64,000 bases of DNA from Bin87 sp963663945 (lineage in GTDB: Bacteria > Chloroflexota > Dehalococcoidia > Lucifugimonadales > UBA3495): contig OY760687.1 of assembly GCA_963663945.1 (NCBI GenBank), positions 620,001 to 684,000 on the forward strand, written 5' to 3'. A program made the translations under genes and the position numbers. Every line of letters starts with the position of its first letter. The first letter of the stretch is position 1. Below are positions 33,476 through 42,330 of the stretch, piece by piece. The notes under the pieces were generated by a model that was not told where the DNA came from, did no database searches, and saw nothing but the letters and a program-made list of their open reading frames with translations.

Positions 33476-34939
33476 TCAAACCTCCTCAGTCGCGAAACCG
33501 TGTTGGCGAAACTTCAAGTGGAAGTCTGAATCGTGCCGGAGGAGACCTATACGAGAGTAGCGCGCCTTGTCGGGGAAATGGCCGGCTAGGATGATCCCCC
33601 GCACATTGTCCGCACCGTTGTCAAAATTACGGTGGATCCATCCGATATATCTCAGTATTTGGCCGAACACGGCATCGTTAGCCTCGTTCGCTTTGATCTC
33701 GATCACAACATATTGCCCATCGGTACCACGGCAGAGCAGATCGATTCGGCCGATTGGTGTTTCTACTTGTCGTCCCTGGTACTCGAGGCCAGGTTCGAGT
33801 GTGTGCAGCAGGTCGGTGTGTTCTGCATACGAAGACTCAATTGCTTTCTCAATCTGCAACCGTCTAAGGGATGCAGTTTCTTCCCTAGAGAGCCGGTCTT
33901 CGTGCTGCTCAATCTCTGATTCTGCTTCAGCCGCCGACCCTGCCGCCTCAACCGCGAGTGATACATAAGTCCACCACGATGGCTGTTGCTCGGGGTCTCC
34001 GAAGTAAGTAAACCAAGCCTCTGGGCTTACGAAGGTCGATATCTTGAGGTCAGCAATCTGCTCGCGGATCAATGTATTCACAGCGTCCCTAGAGGCACAG
34101 TGGATCTCCTGATCGAGGTTGTCGAATGTCAGTGACGATGGATAGCAATAGAACGCTCGTTGGTAGGAACTGTTGAGTCTGATGCGATTGAGGCGGGTGC
34201 TCGCTGCACCCGTTCTTTGGGATCCCAAAAGACGCGGGACTTTCTGACCGGGACGGCGAACAGGCGCCCGATGAAAGGTGTTGCGAAACGCCTCCCGATC
34301 CGTTTCTCCGATATCCCGCCAGCGGTCGATGTAACCAGCGATACGGTCAATATCGGCATGGGAAACAGCGAGGTTCACGAAAATTTCGTATTCCTCCACG
34401 GTGAGACGGTAGTCAACCCGCTGTAGAACTTGCAACAAGAAAAGGTGTGGGAGGATGCCGTCAAAGTCGTCGGCCAATCGTTTGTTCAACGACGGATTCG
34501 GGTATTGAACTTTAGCTACCTGTCGCTCGATAAGGCTGTGTTGAGCGTCCGTGTTATCCCTTGCCAGCATCAACTCAAGCCCTGCATCGGTGATAACCAA
34601 CTCCTGGTTTTTCTGCACCCACAGGAGGCCTAATGCCCCCAAGAATACTTTGATTATGCGAGTTAGAGCGGTTCGGGATTGCAGCGTTGCACCTTGGCTT
34701 CGAGGCGCGTTCACGCCGGCCTCGGTAAGCCGGTCCAAAAGAGCGTCTTGAGTTTGGATGTTCCAGGACGAGCCCAAGAATTCCTCAAATATGATACGAA
34801 GAACCTCCCCGCAAAAGGCAACGTTCTCTTCGTTCAGCGTCCGTGCTTTGGGGACATACCAATAGGTCGTCGCCTTTCGGTACTCAGCGAGCGCCGCTTT
34901 CAGCACCGCGTCGTTTGGTAGTTTCAACGAACCGTTCAT
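33476..34939 (-). CDS. Putative restriction endonuclease with C-terminal NucS/DUF91-type nuclease domain
   Basis: A 487-residue protein. The C-terminal 130 residues match the NucS C-terminal (DUF91) PD-(D/E)xK domain: ETPIGRIDLLCRGTDGQYVV, then IEIKANEANDAVFGQILRYI, giving the D-x(n)-E-x-K active site. The N-terminal region (RKATTYWYVPKARTLNEENV, FCGEVLRIIFEEFLG) resembles type II enzymes that begin with a helical recognition part, but I cannot name the subtype. It is directly followed by a DNA methyltransferase gene. ATG 34939 has GGAG seven bases upstream. Lower GC than its neighbours suggests transfer. Confidence 0.78.
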   Translation of the reverse strand: MNGSLKLPNDAVLKAALAEYRKATTYWYVPKARTLNEENVAFCGEVLRIIFEEFLGSSWNIQTQDALLDRLTEAGVNAPRSQGATLQSRTALTRIIKVFLGALGLLWVQKNQELVITDAGLELMLARDNTDAQHSLIERQVAKVQYPNPSLNKRLADDFDGILPHLFLLQVLQRVDYRLTVEEYEIFVNLAVSHADIDRIAGYIDRWRDIGETDREAFRNTFHRAPVRRPGQKVPRLLGSQRTGAASTRLNRIRLNSSYQRAFYCYPSSLTFDNLDQEIHCASRDAVNTLIREQIADLKISTFVSPEAWFTYFGDPEQQPSWWTYVSLAVEAAGSAAEAESEIEQHEDRLSREETASLRRLQIEKAIESSYAEHTDLLHTLEPGLEYQGRQVETPIGRIDLLCRGTDGQYVVIEIKANEANDAVFGQILRYIGWIHRNFDNGADNVRGIILAGHFPDKARYSRIGLLRHDSDFHLKFRQHGFATEEV

Positions 34940-35051
34940 GACTGAACTCCACACGAAACCTTATCAAGAATGCGCTGTAACCGCTTGATCCACTAGTAGT
35001 CAGCCAGTATTTGCGATTATAGTCAATTCTGCACGGCGGGGTAAGCGGTCG

Positions 35052-35501
35052 TCAGGACGCATCACGGCTGTTCTTGATGCCGTCCCGGTAATCGTCCGGG
35101 TGCACGTAGTCTTTGCCCTTGTTATAGGGTGATTCAACGTAAATCAGGTTAACCTTGCCAGCATAGTTTTTTAGCGGCAGATTCAGCACTTCCAGGTTGT
35201 CGCCCTCAATCATCAGGTTCTGCGGGATGTCCCAGTCCACGCGATCCTCCGTGCAAGGCCGCAAGGTTCCAGAAAAAGGAGTCAGGGTCAGCCGGCAGGC
35301 GCGGCGCTTGCCGTGCCTGCGCAGTCCGTACTTCTCGTCACCATCGTCGACGGCGTCTCCCAGCGATTGCCGCAGAACGTCGAAGTCGATCTTCCCTTCG
35401 TTGAGAGCCTCGGGGAACAAGGCTTTCAGATGGGCGACGTTGTCAGCGATCAAGTCTGCGGACCAGGTTTCAGGGTCAGCGGTAGTTAGACGGTTAATCA
35501 T
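35052..35501 (-). pseudogene. 5' remnant of a type III modification methyltransferase (Mod)
   Basis: 149 residues match the start of type III Mod proteins: MINRLTTADPETWSADLIAD, ALFPEALNEGKIDFDVLRQS and NLMIEGDNLEVLNLPLKNYA. The catalytic motif should read DPPYNTGKDF, but here it is VESPYNKGKDYVHPDD, so the Asp and first Pro are lost. After DGIKN the match ends and the frame stops within five codons. The remaining 450 or so residues are absent. It is the outer border of the restriction island. Confidence 0.82.
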
Positions 35502-35574
35502 CAGTACATTTTGAAGATAGTGCCCAGTGATGCTAAAGCGGCAACAGGATACCGTCAACTATTGCGATCCTGTG

Positions 35575-35691
35575 CTAACTGTATATGGGCAGCGCCGGTA
35601 CGTTGCCGTCCGACAGCCGCCGGGAGTAGGCATCGACGATCTCCGCCACGCCAGGAGGGGGTCGCAACACGCCTTGCCCCGGCCGGGCTTG
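35575..35691 (-). pseudogene. Relic of a haloalkane dehalogenase gene
   Basis: A short minus-strand frame reads VAEIVDAYSRRLSDGNVPAL and ends PIYS. It matches VVEIVDAYSQWLSSSDVPKL in the complete haloalkane dehalogenase at 41.4-42.3 kb; DNA identity over GAGTAGGCATCGACGATCTC is exact. The preceding residues (QGVLRPPPG) align loosely and no further part of the gene is left. It lies between the Mod remnant and the SBP56 gene. Confidence 0.6.
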
Positions 35692-35770
35692 CAAGTTAGG
35701 ATACGCGGGCCGGCAGCGCGTGGCGCCGGAGTTCGCCGAGTGACGGCGTGAGACGAAGGAGAGTGGAGAG

Positions 35771-37153
35771 ATGGCCCTCTGGAGACCCGACCCGACCTTT
35801 TACCCCTCGGCGCGGCTGGCCATGGAGGCTCCGCAGGAACGCCTGGCCTATGTCGCCGTGCTCAATCCCGGCACCGGCGAGCCGGACGCCATGACGGTGG
35901 TGGACTGCGACCCCAACTCGGCGTCGTATTCGCAGGTGGTCCACTCGCTGGAAATGCCCCACGTGGGCGACGAGCTGCACCACTTCAACTGGAACGCCTG
36001 CAGCGCGGCCCTCTGCCCGTCGTCGGCGCATCCCCACCTGGAGCGCCGCTACCTGGTGGTCCCGAGCCTGGCCAACAGCCGCATCTACATCATCGACACC
36101 CAACCCGACCCGCAGCGGCCGCGGATCGTCAAGACCATCGAGGCCGAGCAGGTGCGACGGGCGGGTTACAGTCGCCCCCACACCGTTCACTGCGGGCCGG
36201 ACGCGATCTACGTCAGCGCCCTGGGCTCCGCCGACGGTGATCGTCCCGGCGGAATCATGATGCTGGACCACTACACCTTCGAGCCCATCGGGCCGTGGGA
36301 GCTGGACCGCGGGCCGCAGGAACTGGCCTACGATTTCTGGTGGCATATCGGCATCGACACCATGATGACCAGCGAGTGGGGCACCCCCGAGATGTTCGAG
36401 AGCGGGGCCCGGCTGGAGGACGTGGTGGGACAGAACTACGGCCACATGCTGCACTTCTGGGACATGCGCCGCCGGACTCACCGGCAGGCCGTTGACCTGG
36501 GGGCACAGCATCAGATGGCCCTGGAGTTGCGTCCGGCGCACAACCCGACGCGGCACTACGGATTCTGCGGGGTGGTGGTGAGCACCGAGGATCTTTCCGG
36601 CTCAATCTTCCTCTGGTACCGGGAGGGCGACGAATGGGCCGCCCGCAAGATCATATCCGTGCCGGCCGAACCGGCGGAAGCCGCGGATCTGCCGCCGGCC
36701 CTGCAGCCCCTGGGCGCGGTGCCGCCGCTGATCACCGACATCGACCTCTCCCTGGACGACCGGTTCCTGTACGTGTCGTGCTGGGGGACCGGCAAGCTGC
36801 TGCAGTACGACGTGTCCGACCCGTTCAATCCGGTGCAGACCGGCGAGCTGGAGATGGGCGGCGTGGTGCGCAAGGCGGCGCATCCCTCCGGCGCGACCCT
36901 CACGGGCGGCCCGCAGATGGTGGAGATCAGCCGGGACGGCCGGCGGGTGTACCTGACCAACTCGCTCTATTCCTCGTGGGATGACCAGTTCTACCCCGAC
37001 GGGCTGAACGGCTGGCTCAGCCGCATCGACGTGAACCCCGAGGGCGGAATGTCGGTGAACGAGGACTTCTTCGTCGATTACGGGAAGACGCGCACCCACC
37101 AGGTGCGGCTGCAGGGCGGCGACGCCTCGTCCGATACGTACTGCTTCCCGTAG
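35771..37153 (+). CDS. Selenium-binding protein SBP56 / methanethiol oxidase family
   Basis: A 460-residue beta-propeller protein of the SBP56 family. Signatures include MPHVGDELHHFNWNACSAAL, YSRPHTVHCGPDAIYVSALG, YDFWWHIGIDTMMTSEWGTP and DHYTFEPIGPWELDRGPQEL. In bacteria that degrade dimethylsulfide, relatives oxidise methanethiol to formaldehyde, hydrogen sulfide and peroxide using copper. Here there is no signal peptide and no SCO1 or MauG partner, so the substrate is open. ATG 35771 has GGAGAG upstream. A membrane-protein gene follows 56 bases later. Confidence 0.92.
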   Translation: MALWRPDPTFYPSARLAMEAPQERLAYVAVLNPGTGEPDAMTVVDCDPNSASYSQVVHSLEMPHVGDELHHFNWNACSAALCPSSAHPHLERRYLVVPSLANSRIYIIDTQPDPQRPRIVKTIEAEQVRRAGYSRPHTVHCGPDAIYVSALGSADGDRPGGIMMLDHYTFEPIGPWELDRGPQELAYDFWWHIGIDTMMTSEWGTPEMFESGARLEDVVGQNYGHMLHFWDMRRRTHRQAVDLGAQHQMALELRPAHNPTRHYGFCGVVVSTEDLSGSIFLWYREGDEWAARKIISVPAEPAEAADLPPALQPLGAVPPLITDIDLSLDDRFLYVSCWGTGKLLQYDVSDPFNPVQTGELEMGGVVRKAAHPSGATLTGGPQMVEISRDGRRVYLTNSLYSSWDDQFYPDGLNGWLSRIDVNPEGGMSVNEDFFVDYGKTRTHQVRLQGGDASSDTYCFP

Positions 37154-37209
37154 CGCGACACCACCGTTCACAAAACGCACCAAACGGCTCCAGGGCCGCC
37201 GGACCGGCA

Positions 37210-37926
37210 TTGTCGGCAGTGTTGCTGCACGCCCTCATTCCCGATCCGGCGGCCCTGGCATCGCTGGGCCCGTGGCTGGGGCTGGCCGCGCTGGGGTTAT
37301 TCCACGGGCTGAACCCGGCGATGGGGTGGCTGTTCGCCGTGGCGCTGGCGTTGCAGCGGCAGCGGCCGGTGCAGCTGTACACGGCGACGGGATACATCGC
37401 CATCGGGCACCTGGCGTCGGTGGCGATCATCATGGTCGCGCTGGTGCTGGCCGGCGCGTTTTTGCCCCTGAAATGGGTGCGCATCGCTTCGGGCGCGATC
37501 CTGCTGGGCTTCGGTTTCTACCGGCTGGTCCGATACTACCGACACCCCCGCTGGGTGGGGATGAACGTGGGCGGACGGGACCTGATCGCCTGGTCGTTTC
37601 TGATGGCGTCGGCCCACGGCGCGGGGTTGATGCTGGCTCCGGTGGTGCTGTCCCTGACCCGCCCGGACGCCGCGTCGGGCCTCGTCGGCGACCTGGGCGA
37701 GCACGGCGGCTTCCTGTCCCTGACCGATGCCCCCATATGGTGGCTCGCCGGGCTTCTGATGCACACCGTGGTCATGCTGGCGGCGATGCTGGCGGCGGCG
37801 GTGGTCGTGTACTACCGGGTCGGCCTGGCGTTCCTGCGGCGGGGCTGGATCAACCTCGACCTGCTGTGGGCGGGATCGCTGGTGGCGGCGGGCGCGATCA
37901 CGCTGGTGTGGGCGGTGGTGGGGTAG
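37210..37926 (+). CDS. Polytopic membrane protein with HGxNPxMGWLFAVAL motif
   Basis: A 238-residue protein with about six membrane helices. The first loop reads LGLFHGLNPAMGWLFAVALA and a second H-G motif is ASAHGAGLMLAP, an arrangement like the NicO/UreH/DsbD-type transporters whose His residues lie in membrane helices. A metal-ion or thiol-related transport role is possible; I cannot name a substrate. It is probably cotranscribed with the SBP56 gene. The start is uncertain (TTG 37210, GTG 37219 or TTG 37222), and no strong ribosome site is visible. Confidence 0.75.
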   Translation: MSAVLLHALIPDPAALASLGPWLGLAALGLFHGLNPAMGWLFAVALALQRQRPVQLYTATGYIAIGHLASVAIIMVALVLAGAFLPLKWVRIASGAILLGFGFYRLVRYYRHPRWVGMNVGGRDLIAWSFLMASAHGAGLMLAPVVLSLTRPDAASGLVGDLGEHGGFLSLTDAPIWWLAGLLMHTVVMLAAMLAAAVVVYYRVGLAFLRRGWINLDLLWAGSLVAAGAITLVWAVVG

Positions 37927-37933
37927 GCCCTCA

Positions 37934-38088
37934 CGCGTACGCGGTTTCGCGAATAGTCGGAAGCAGGATTTTCAAGATTATCGGATTGACGGGATTGAGA
38001 CCAATTCGGGCAGAGCGCGCCTAATCCTGATAATCCATAAATCCGGGAAATCCTGATTCTGACGATCTGCCCAAAGCGGGTACACGAG
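37934..38088. repeat. Inverted-repeat element, family B, copy 1
   Basis: About 155 bases with inverted ends near GTCGGAAGCAGGATTTTC and AAATCCTGATTCTGACG, and outer CGCGTAC and GGGTACACG. It shares length, ends and interior words (GATTATCGG, GGGATTGAGACC, ATCCTGATAAT) with the copies near 39.8 and 42.4 kb. It holds no gene. Confidence 0.75.
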
Positions 38089-38124
38089 CGTCCAAGCCGT
38101 GCTGAAACGGGCCGTCGGTGCGGG

Positions 38125-39579
38125 CTACCGGGCCGGCCTGACCCGCACCGCGCTGGCCTCGGCGCCGCGTTCGGCTTCCGGCCGCTGGCGGCGCTGTGCC
38201 GACCGCTGTTCCCTGGTCCATGATTTGCGGGTGAACTCGCGACCCAGGCCGCGCTCGATCTCGCGCCACTTGCGGTCTTCGTCGGGCGTGATGAACGTGA
38301 TGGCCTCGCCGGCGCGACCCATGCGGCCGGTGCGGCCCACGCGGTGGGTGAATAGCTGCTCGGAGTCGGGGAGGTCGTAGTTGATCACCTGTCCGATGCC
38401 CTCGACGTCCAGGCCTCGCGCGGCCACGTTGGTGGCAACCAGGATTGGCGCGACCCCCGAGCGGAAGTCCTGCATCACCCGTTCGCGGGCGACCTGGCTC
38501 AGATTGCCCTGCAGGGCGCCGACCGGGTAACCCGCCTCATCCAGTTGCCGGGCCAGTCTTTTGACGCCGTGCTTGGTCTTCCCGAAGACGAGAACCGGCG
38601 CGCCGTCGCGGCGGTCCAGCAGGATGCGCAGCGCCTCCATCTTGTCGGTCTTCTGGATGCTGTAAATCAGGTGCTCCACGGTGGGCAGGGTTTCCAGATC
38701 GGCGTCCACGGCCACGGTGACCGGATCGTGGAGGTGTTTCCTGGCGGTCTTGGCCACCCAGTCCGGCACGGTGGCCGAAAACAGCGCCGTCTGCCGCTGG
38801 GTTGGAGTCTCGCTCAAAATGGCGTCGACGTCGTGGGCGAAACCCCGGTCGAGCATCTCGTCGGCTTCGTCCAGCACCAGGAACCGCACTGATCTCAACT
38901 TCAGGCTGCCCTGCCGGACGTGATCCAGGGTCCGGCCCGGCGTGCCGATGATGATCTGCGCGCCCTGCTGCAACGCCCGGTGGTCCTTCCCCAACGACCG
39001 CCCGCCGTACAACAGGGTGACGTGCAGGCCCTGCGGCCGGGCGAGTTCCTCCACGACGCTACCCACCTGGATGGCCAGCTCGCGGGTCGGCACCAGGACC
39101 AGCGCCTGCACCTGCCGGGCGGTGGCATCGCACTGTTCCACCAGCGGTACCGCGAAGGCCAGGGTTTTGCCGGATCCGGTACGGGCCTGGCCAATCAGGT
39201 CACGGCCTTCCAGCAAAGGCGGGATCGACTGTTCCTGGATCGGCGTGGGATCGGAGATGTTCATGCCCGCGACGGCGGCCCGGGTCCCGGGATTCAGCAC
39301 CATGCCGCGAAAGACGGATTCGTGTACGCCGGCGGAGACCACCGGGGGTTCTGGTCTGCGATCTTCTCCACGACGAGAAGAGGCGACACCGGTACGCCGC
39401 AGGTACAGGCAGGACGAACAATAAACGGGCCGACCTTCTGTCGGCCGGAAAGGAACGGTGGTGGCGTCTTGGCAGTCCGCGCAAACGGCGGCGTGCCGCT
39501 GCGGTCGGTTGATCTGTGGGCTGTTGGTATGTTGGCGATTATTGGAACGGGTACCGGTCTGACGGGGTTGCAATGGCAT
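38125..39579 (-). CDS. DEAD-box RNA helicase with N-terminal zinc-ribbon
   Basis: A 484-residue ATP-dependent RNA helicase. The first 90 residues carry CADCQDATTVPFRPTEGRPV followed by YCSSC, a two-CxxC zinc ribbon seen fused or beside RNA-binding proteins in Chloroflexota. The helicase core has the Q motif PTPIQEQSIPPLLEGRDLIG, Walker A ARTGSGKT, VLDEADEMLDRG, FSATVPDW, and the C-terminal HRVGRTGRMGRAGE. The Lys/Arg-rich tail likely adds RNA affinity. Role: RNA unwinding in ribosome assembly, decay or cold adaptation. ATG 39579 has AAGGAG ten bases upstream; the frame runs open to 39681. Confidence 0.92.
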   Translation of the reverse strand: MPLQPRQTGTRSNNRQHTNSPQINRPQRHAAVCADCQDATTVPFRPTEGRPVYCSSCLYLRRTGVASSRRGEDRRPEPPVVSAGVHESVFRGMVLNPGTRAAVAGMNISDPTPIQEQSIPPLLEGRDLIGQARTGSGKTLAFAVPLVEQCDATARQVQALVLVPTRELAIQVGSVVEELARPQGLHVTLLYGGRSLGKDHRALQQGAQIIIGTPGRTLDHVRQGSLKLRSVRFLVLDEADEMLDRGFAHDVDAILSETPTQRQTALFSATVPDWVAKTARKHLHDPVTVAVDADLETLPTVEHLIYSIQKTDKMEALRILLDRRDGAPVLVFGKTKHGVKRLARQLDEAGYPVGALQGNLSQVARERVMQDFRSGVAPILVATNVAARGLDVEGIGQVINYDLPDSEQLFTHRVGRTGRMGRAGEAITFITPDEDRKWREIERGLGREFTRKSWTREQRSAQRRQRPEAERGAEASAVRVRPAR

Positions 39580-39743
39580 ATAGAGAAAGACTCCTTGGTC
39601 TCGAAAGGAAATGGATGCGGCGCGCTGCGCCGAGCAAAACCGTGCATTATTGATGAAGTTCGTCGGTGCAAAAACCATCAATGCAATTTATCGGACACAT
39701 ACATTGTAGCAGCGTGCCGCAGTAGCCAGGGTCACTGTGGTTG

Positions 39744-39907
39744 CGTGCGTACCTGCTTTCGTGAATCGTCAGAATCAGGATGATCAGGATTTGAGGATTA
39801 TCGGGATTGGGACCGTTCTGTGGCCGAGCGCTGCCAATCCTGCCAAATCATACGATCCCGCGAATCCTGATTCTGACGTTCCACCACGCCGCAAACGGGT
39901 ACGGGCG
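39744..39907. repeat. Inverted-repeat element, family B, copy 2
   Basis: The element has inner inverted ends CGTCAGAATCAGGAT and ATCCTGATTCTGACG, and outer words GCGTACCTGCTTTCG and CGCAAACGGGTACG. It is close to copy 3 over the whole length (GATTATCGGGATTGG, ACCGTTCT, CAAATCATA). It has no coding capacity and is probably a non-autonomous mobile element. Confidence 0.8.
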
Positions 39908-39935
39908 AGCGAGAAGGGCCGTTTCAAAGTTAATC

Positions 39936-40014
39936 CGTCTTTCCCGCGAAAGCGGGAAACCAGAACGTTGCTGTGGGTGGCGGCCTCTGGATTCCTGCTT
40001 ACGCAGGAATGACG
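39936..40014. repeat. Double-hairpin intergenic repeat, family C
   Basis: Two hairpins in opposite sense form an imperfect inverted repeat of about 79 bases. TTTCCCGC-GAAA-GCGGGAAA (39940-39959) comes first, and ATTCCTGC-TTAC-GCAGGAAT (39991-40010) second, with CCAGA/TCTGG inside and CGTC/GACG outside. This is the widespread 'CGTCATTCC' type of bacterial intergenic repeat. Confidence 0.8.
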
Positions 40015-40196
40015 ATTGCGGTTGCGGAACGCCGTTAGAGACTATAGGAAGGCCCTGGTGAGACGAGACCGTTGATGGCATTCCTCAAACCGTGGCGGTA
40101 CACTGACGCCACATTTTCATACTGCATGTCCGGATACGAGATGTTGACCACTCCGCAGCAGCAGATAAAGAGAGCAGGATTATCGCCAACGAAACA

Positions 40197-41348
40197 GTGA
40201 GCCCGCCGAACAGCGAGCCAACAAGCAACCGGGAACTCGCAGACGCCGCGGCGGGCATTTTGGATAAACGGCAGCGCAACGAGGAATACTTCAAGCTACG
40301 ACGTTTGATACTGGAGCACGGGCTCCTGGATCGCCAATACGCCTATTACGCGGTCAAGGTAGCAGTCGCCTTCGCGCTTCTCATCACCAGTGCGGCCATA
40401 CTGGTGGTTTTTGACAGCCTGTGGGTGCAGATGGCGAACGCGGTCCTGATGGCGGTAGCGTTCAGCGAGTTCGCTTTCCTGGGGCACGACGCCGGACACC
40501 GTCAGGTCTTCCGGTCGGTGAAGCGGAACGACATGCTCATGCTGCTGGCCGCGCTGGTCACGGGCCTGGCGCCCAGCTGGTGGCGGGAAAAGCACATCAA
40601 GCACCACGTCAGCCCCAACCAGATCGGGCATGACGCCGATATCGAAATTACGGTTTTTGCCTTCACCCGCGAGCAGGCGCTGGAGTCGTGGGGAGTAACG
40701 CGGTTCTTCATCCGCCATCAGGCCTTCTGGTTCTATCCGATCCTCATGCTGTCGTCGTACAGCCTGCTGTTCGCGGGCATCGTCTTTCTGGCGCGACGGA
40801 ACGAGGTGAAGCATCCGGTCCTGGAACCCATCGTCGTGGCCACCGCGATAGCAGCCTATCTGGCCTTGGTTTTCGCGTTCCTGCCCTTCTGGCACGGGGT
40901 GCTGTTCATCGTGGTCCATCGAGCCCTGGCCGGATTGCACGTGGGCTCGGTGTTTGCTCCCAATCACAAGGGAATGCCGATCCTGGGCCCCGATACCGTG
41001 CTTGACCACCTGCGGCAACAGGTGCTGACGTCCCGCAACGTCTTGCCCAATCCGGTAGTCGATTACATGTACGGCGGGTTGAACTATCAGATTGAACACC
41101 ACCTCTTCCCCAACATGCCCCGCAACCGGTTGAAGAGTGCCCGGCCCGTGATCAGGGCGTTCTGCGCCGACCACGGGGTTTCCTATCACGAGACGGGTTT
41201 CTGGCGGTCCAACCGAGAGATATTGAGCCATCTGCACGCGGTCAGCACTCCCCTGCGTCAAAACCGGCGCAAGCCGATGAGCAGCCTGGACCGCCTGGCC
41301 GGAGGTGGCGCTTTGCTGCGGCCGCGGCCGGGATACGCTCTCTTCTGA
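40197..41348 (+). CDS. Membrane fatty acid desaturase
   Basis: A 383-residue di-iron membrane desaturase. The three histidine boxes are HDAGHRQ, HIKHH (in REKHIKHHVSPNQIGHD) and NYQIEHHLFPNMPRNRL, matching front-end or acyl-lipid desaturases. Four or more membrane helices are visible. It introduces a double bond in a lipid acyl chain, with electrons from a ferredoxin or cytochrome b5-like donor encoded elsewhere. The start is uncertain: GTG 40197 lacks a good ribosome site, but no better in-frame start is seen. It converges with the dehalogenase gene. Confidence 0.9.
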   Translation: MSPPNSEPTSNRELADAAAGILDKRQRNEEYFKLRRLILEHGLLDRQYAYYAVKVAVAFALLITSAAILVVFDSLWVQMANAVLMAVAFSEFAFLGHDAGHRQVFRSVKRNDMLMLLAALVTGLAPSWWREKHIKHHVSPNQIGHDADIEITVFAFTREQALESWGVTRFFIRHQAFWFYPILMLSSYSLLFAGIVFLARRNEVKHPVLEPIVVATAIAAYLALVFAFLPFWHGVLFIVVHRALAGLHVGSVFAPNHKGMPILGPDTVLDHLRQQVLTSRNVLPNPVVDYMYGGLNYQIEHHLFPNMPRNRLKSARPVIRAFCADHGVSYHETGFWRSNREILSHLHAVSTPLRQNRRKPMSSLDRLAGGGALLRPRPGYALF

Positions 41349-41366
41349 TCGGACCTGACGGCGCCG

Positions 41367-42251
41367 CTACCCCAGCGAGCCCTGCCAAGCGGCGATGGCC
41401 TGGCCGATTTCGGCGGGGGAGTCTTCCTGGATGAAGTGGTAGCCGGGGACGGTTACCTCGCGCTGGTTGGGCCAGGCACGGCAGAACTCGCGCTGCGCTC
41501 CGGTCAGGATGGTCCCGGGGTCGGCGTTGATGAAGAGCTTGGGCACATCGCTGGACGACAGCCACTGCGAGTAGGCATCGACGATCTCCACCACGTCGGC
41601 GGGCTCGCCGTCCAGGGGGATCTGACGGGGCCAGGTCAGGGTCGGACGGCGGGACTCCCCAGGCTCCAGGTAGGGGCGGCGGTAGACCTCCATTTCCGGT
41701 TCGGTCAGTCCACGTATCACGCTGGCGGGCAGGATGCGCTCGACGAACACGTTGCGCTCCAGGATGATCTGCTCGCCGTCCGGTGAGCGCATGGACTGGA
41801 ACAGCCCGCGGGAACGCTCGGGCCACTCCTCCCACGTGAGGGGACGGACGATGGCCTCCATGTAGACGATCCCCTTGACCCGCTCTTGGTGTCGATGGGC
41901 CCAGTGGAAAGCCAGGGCCGACCCCCAGTCGTGGGCGACCAGGGTGACGTTGCCGGTCAACCCCAGGGCGTCGAACCAGGCGTCCAGGTAGCGGGCATGG
42001 TCGACCAGGCGGTAGGACCCGTCGGGGGCGCGGTCCGACTCGCCCATGCCCAGCAGGTCGGGGGCCAGGCAGCGGGCGTTCTCCGCCACGTGGGGGATGA
42101 TGTTGCGCCACAGGTAGGAGGAGGTCGGGTTGCCATGCAGGAACACCACCGGGTCGCCCTGTCCGGTATCGACGGTGGCGAGTTCCACGTCGAGGGCCTG
42201 GACCCGGCGTCGGGGATGAGGATCGGCGGCGGAGATTTGCTGGTCTGCCAT
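41367..42251 (-). CDS. dhaA: Haloalkane dehalogenase (HLD-II/DhaA-like)
   Basis: A 294-residue alpha/beta hydrolase. The nucleophile D108 lies in LVAHDWGSALAF, the halide-holding pair is N41 (FLHGNPTSSYLW) and W109, the acid is the Glu of VYMEAIVRP, and the catalytic His272 is in PGYHFIQED. This pattern is that of subfamily II enzymes, which cut carbon-halogen bonds to give an alcohol and halide. ATG 42251 has AAGGAG eight bases upstream. A fragment of a second copy remains at 35.6 kb. The natural substrate is unknown; naturally occurring organohalides are plausible. Confidence 0.9.
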   Translation of the reverse strand: MADQQISAADPHPRRRVQALDVELATVDTGQGDPVVFLHGNPTSSYLWRNIIPHVAENARCLAPDLLGMGESDRAPDGSYRLVDHARYLDAWFDALGLTGNVTLVAHDWGSALAFHWAHRHQERVKGIVYMEAIVRPLTWEEWPERSRGLFQSMRSPDGEQIILERNVFVERILPASVIRGLTEPEMEVYRRPYLEPGESRRPTLTWPRQIPLDGEPADVVEIVDAYSQWLSSSDVPKLFINADPGTILTGAQREFCRAWPNQREVTVPGYHFIQEDSPAEIGQAIAAWQGSLG

Positions 42252-42330
42252 GGAGGGGGCTCCTTATTTTCTGGTGACATTCATGGTATCAGGCGTCCAC
42301 GGTGGCAGACTGATCCGACGACGGATCTGA

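Larger units (their letters stand above)
39580..40196. other. Intergenic region filled with repeats
   Basis: No gene is visible between the helicase and desaturase genes, which diverge. The gap holds one family B element and one family C element. A weak hairpin (GTGGCG/CGCCAC) followed by ATTTTC lies near 40091-40117. Confidence 0.6.
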
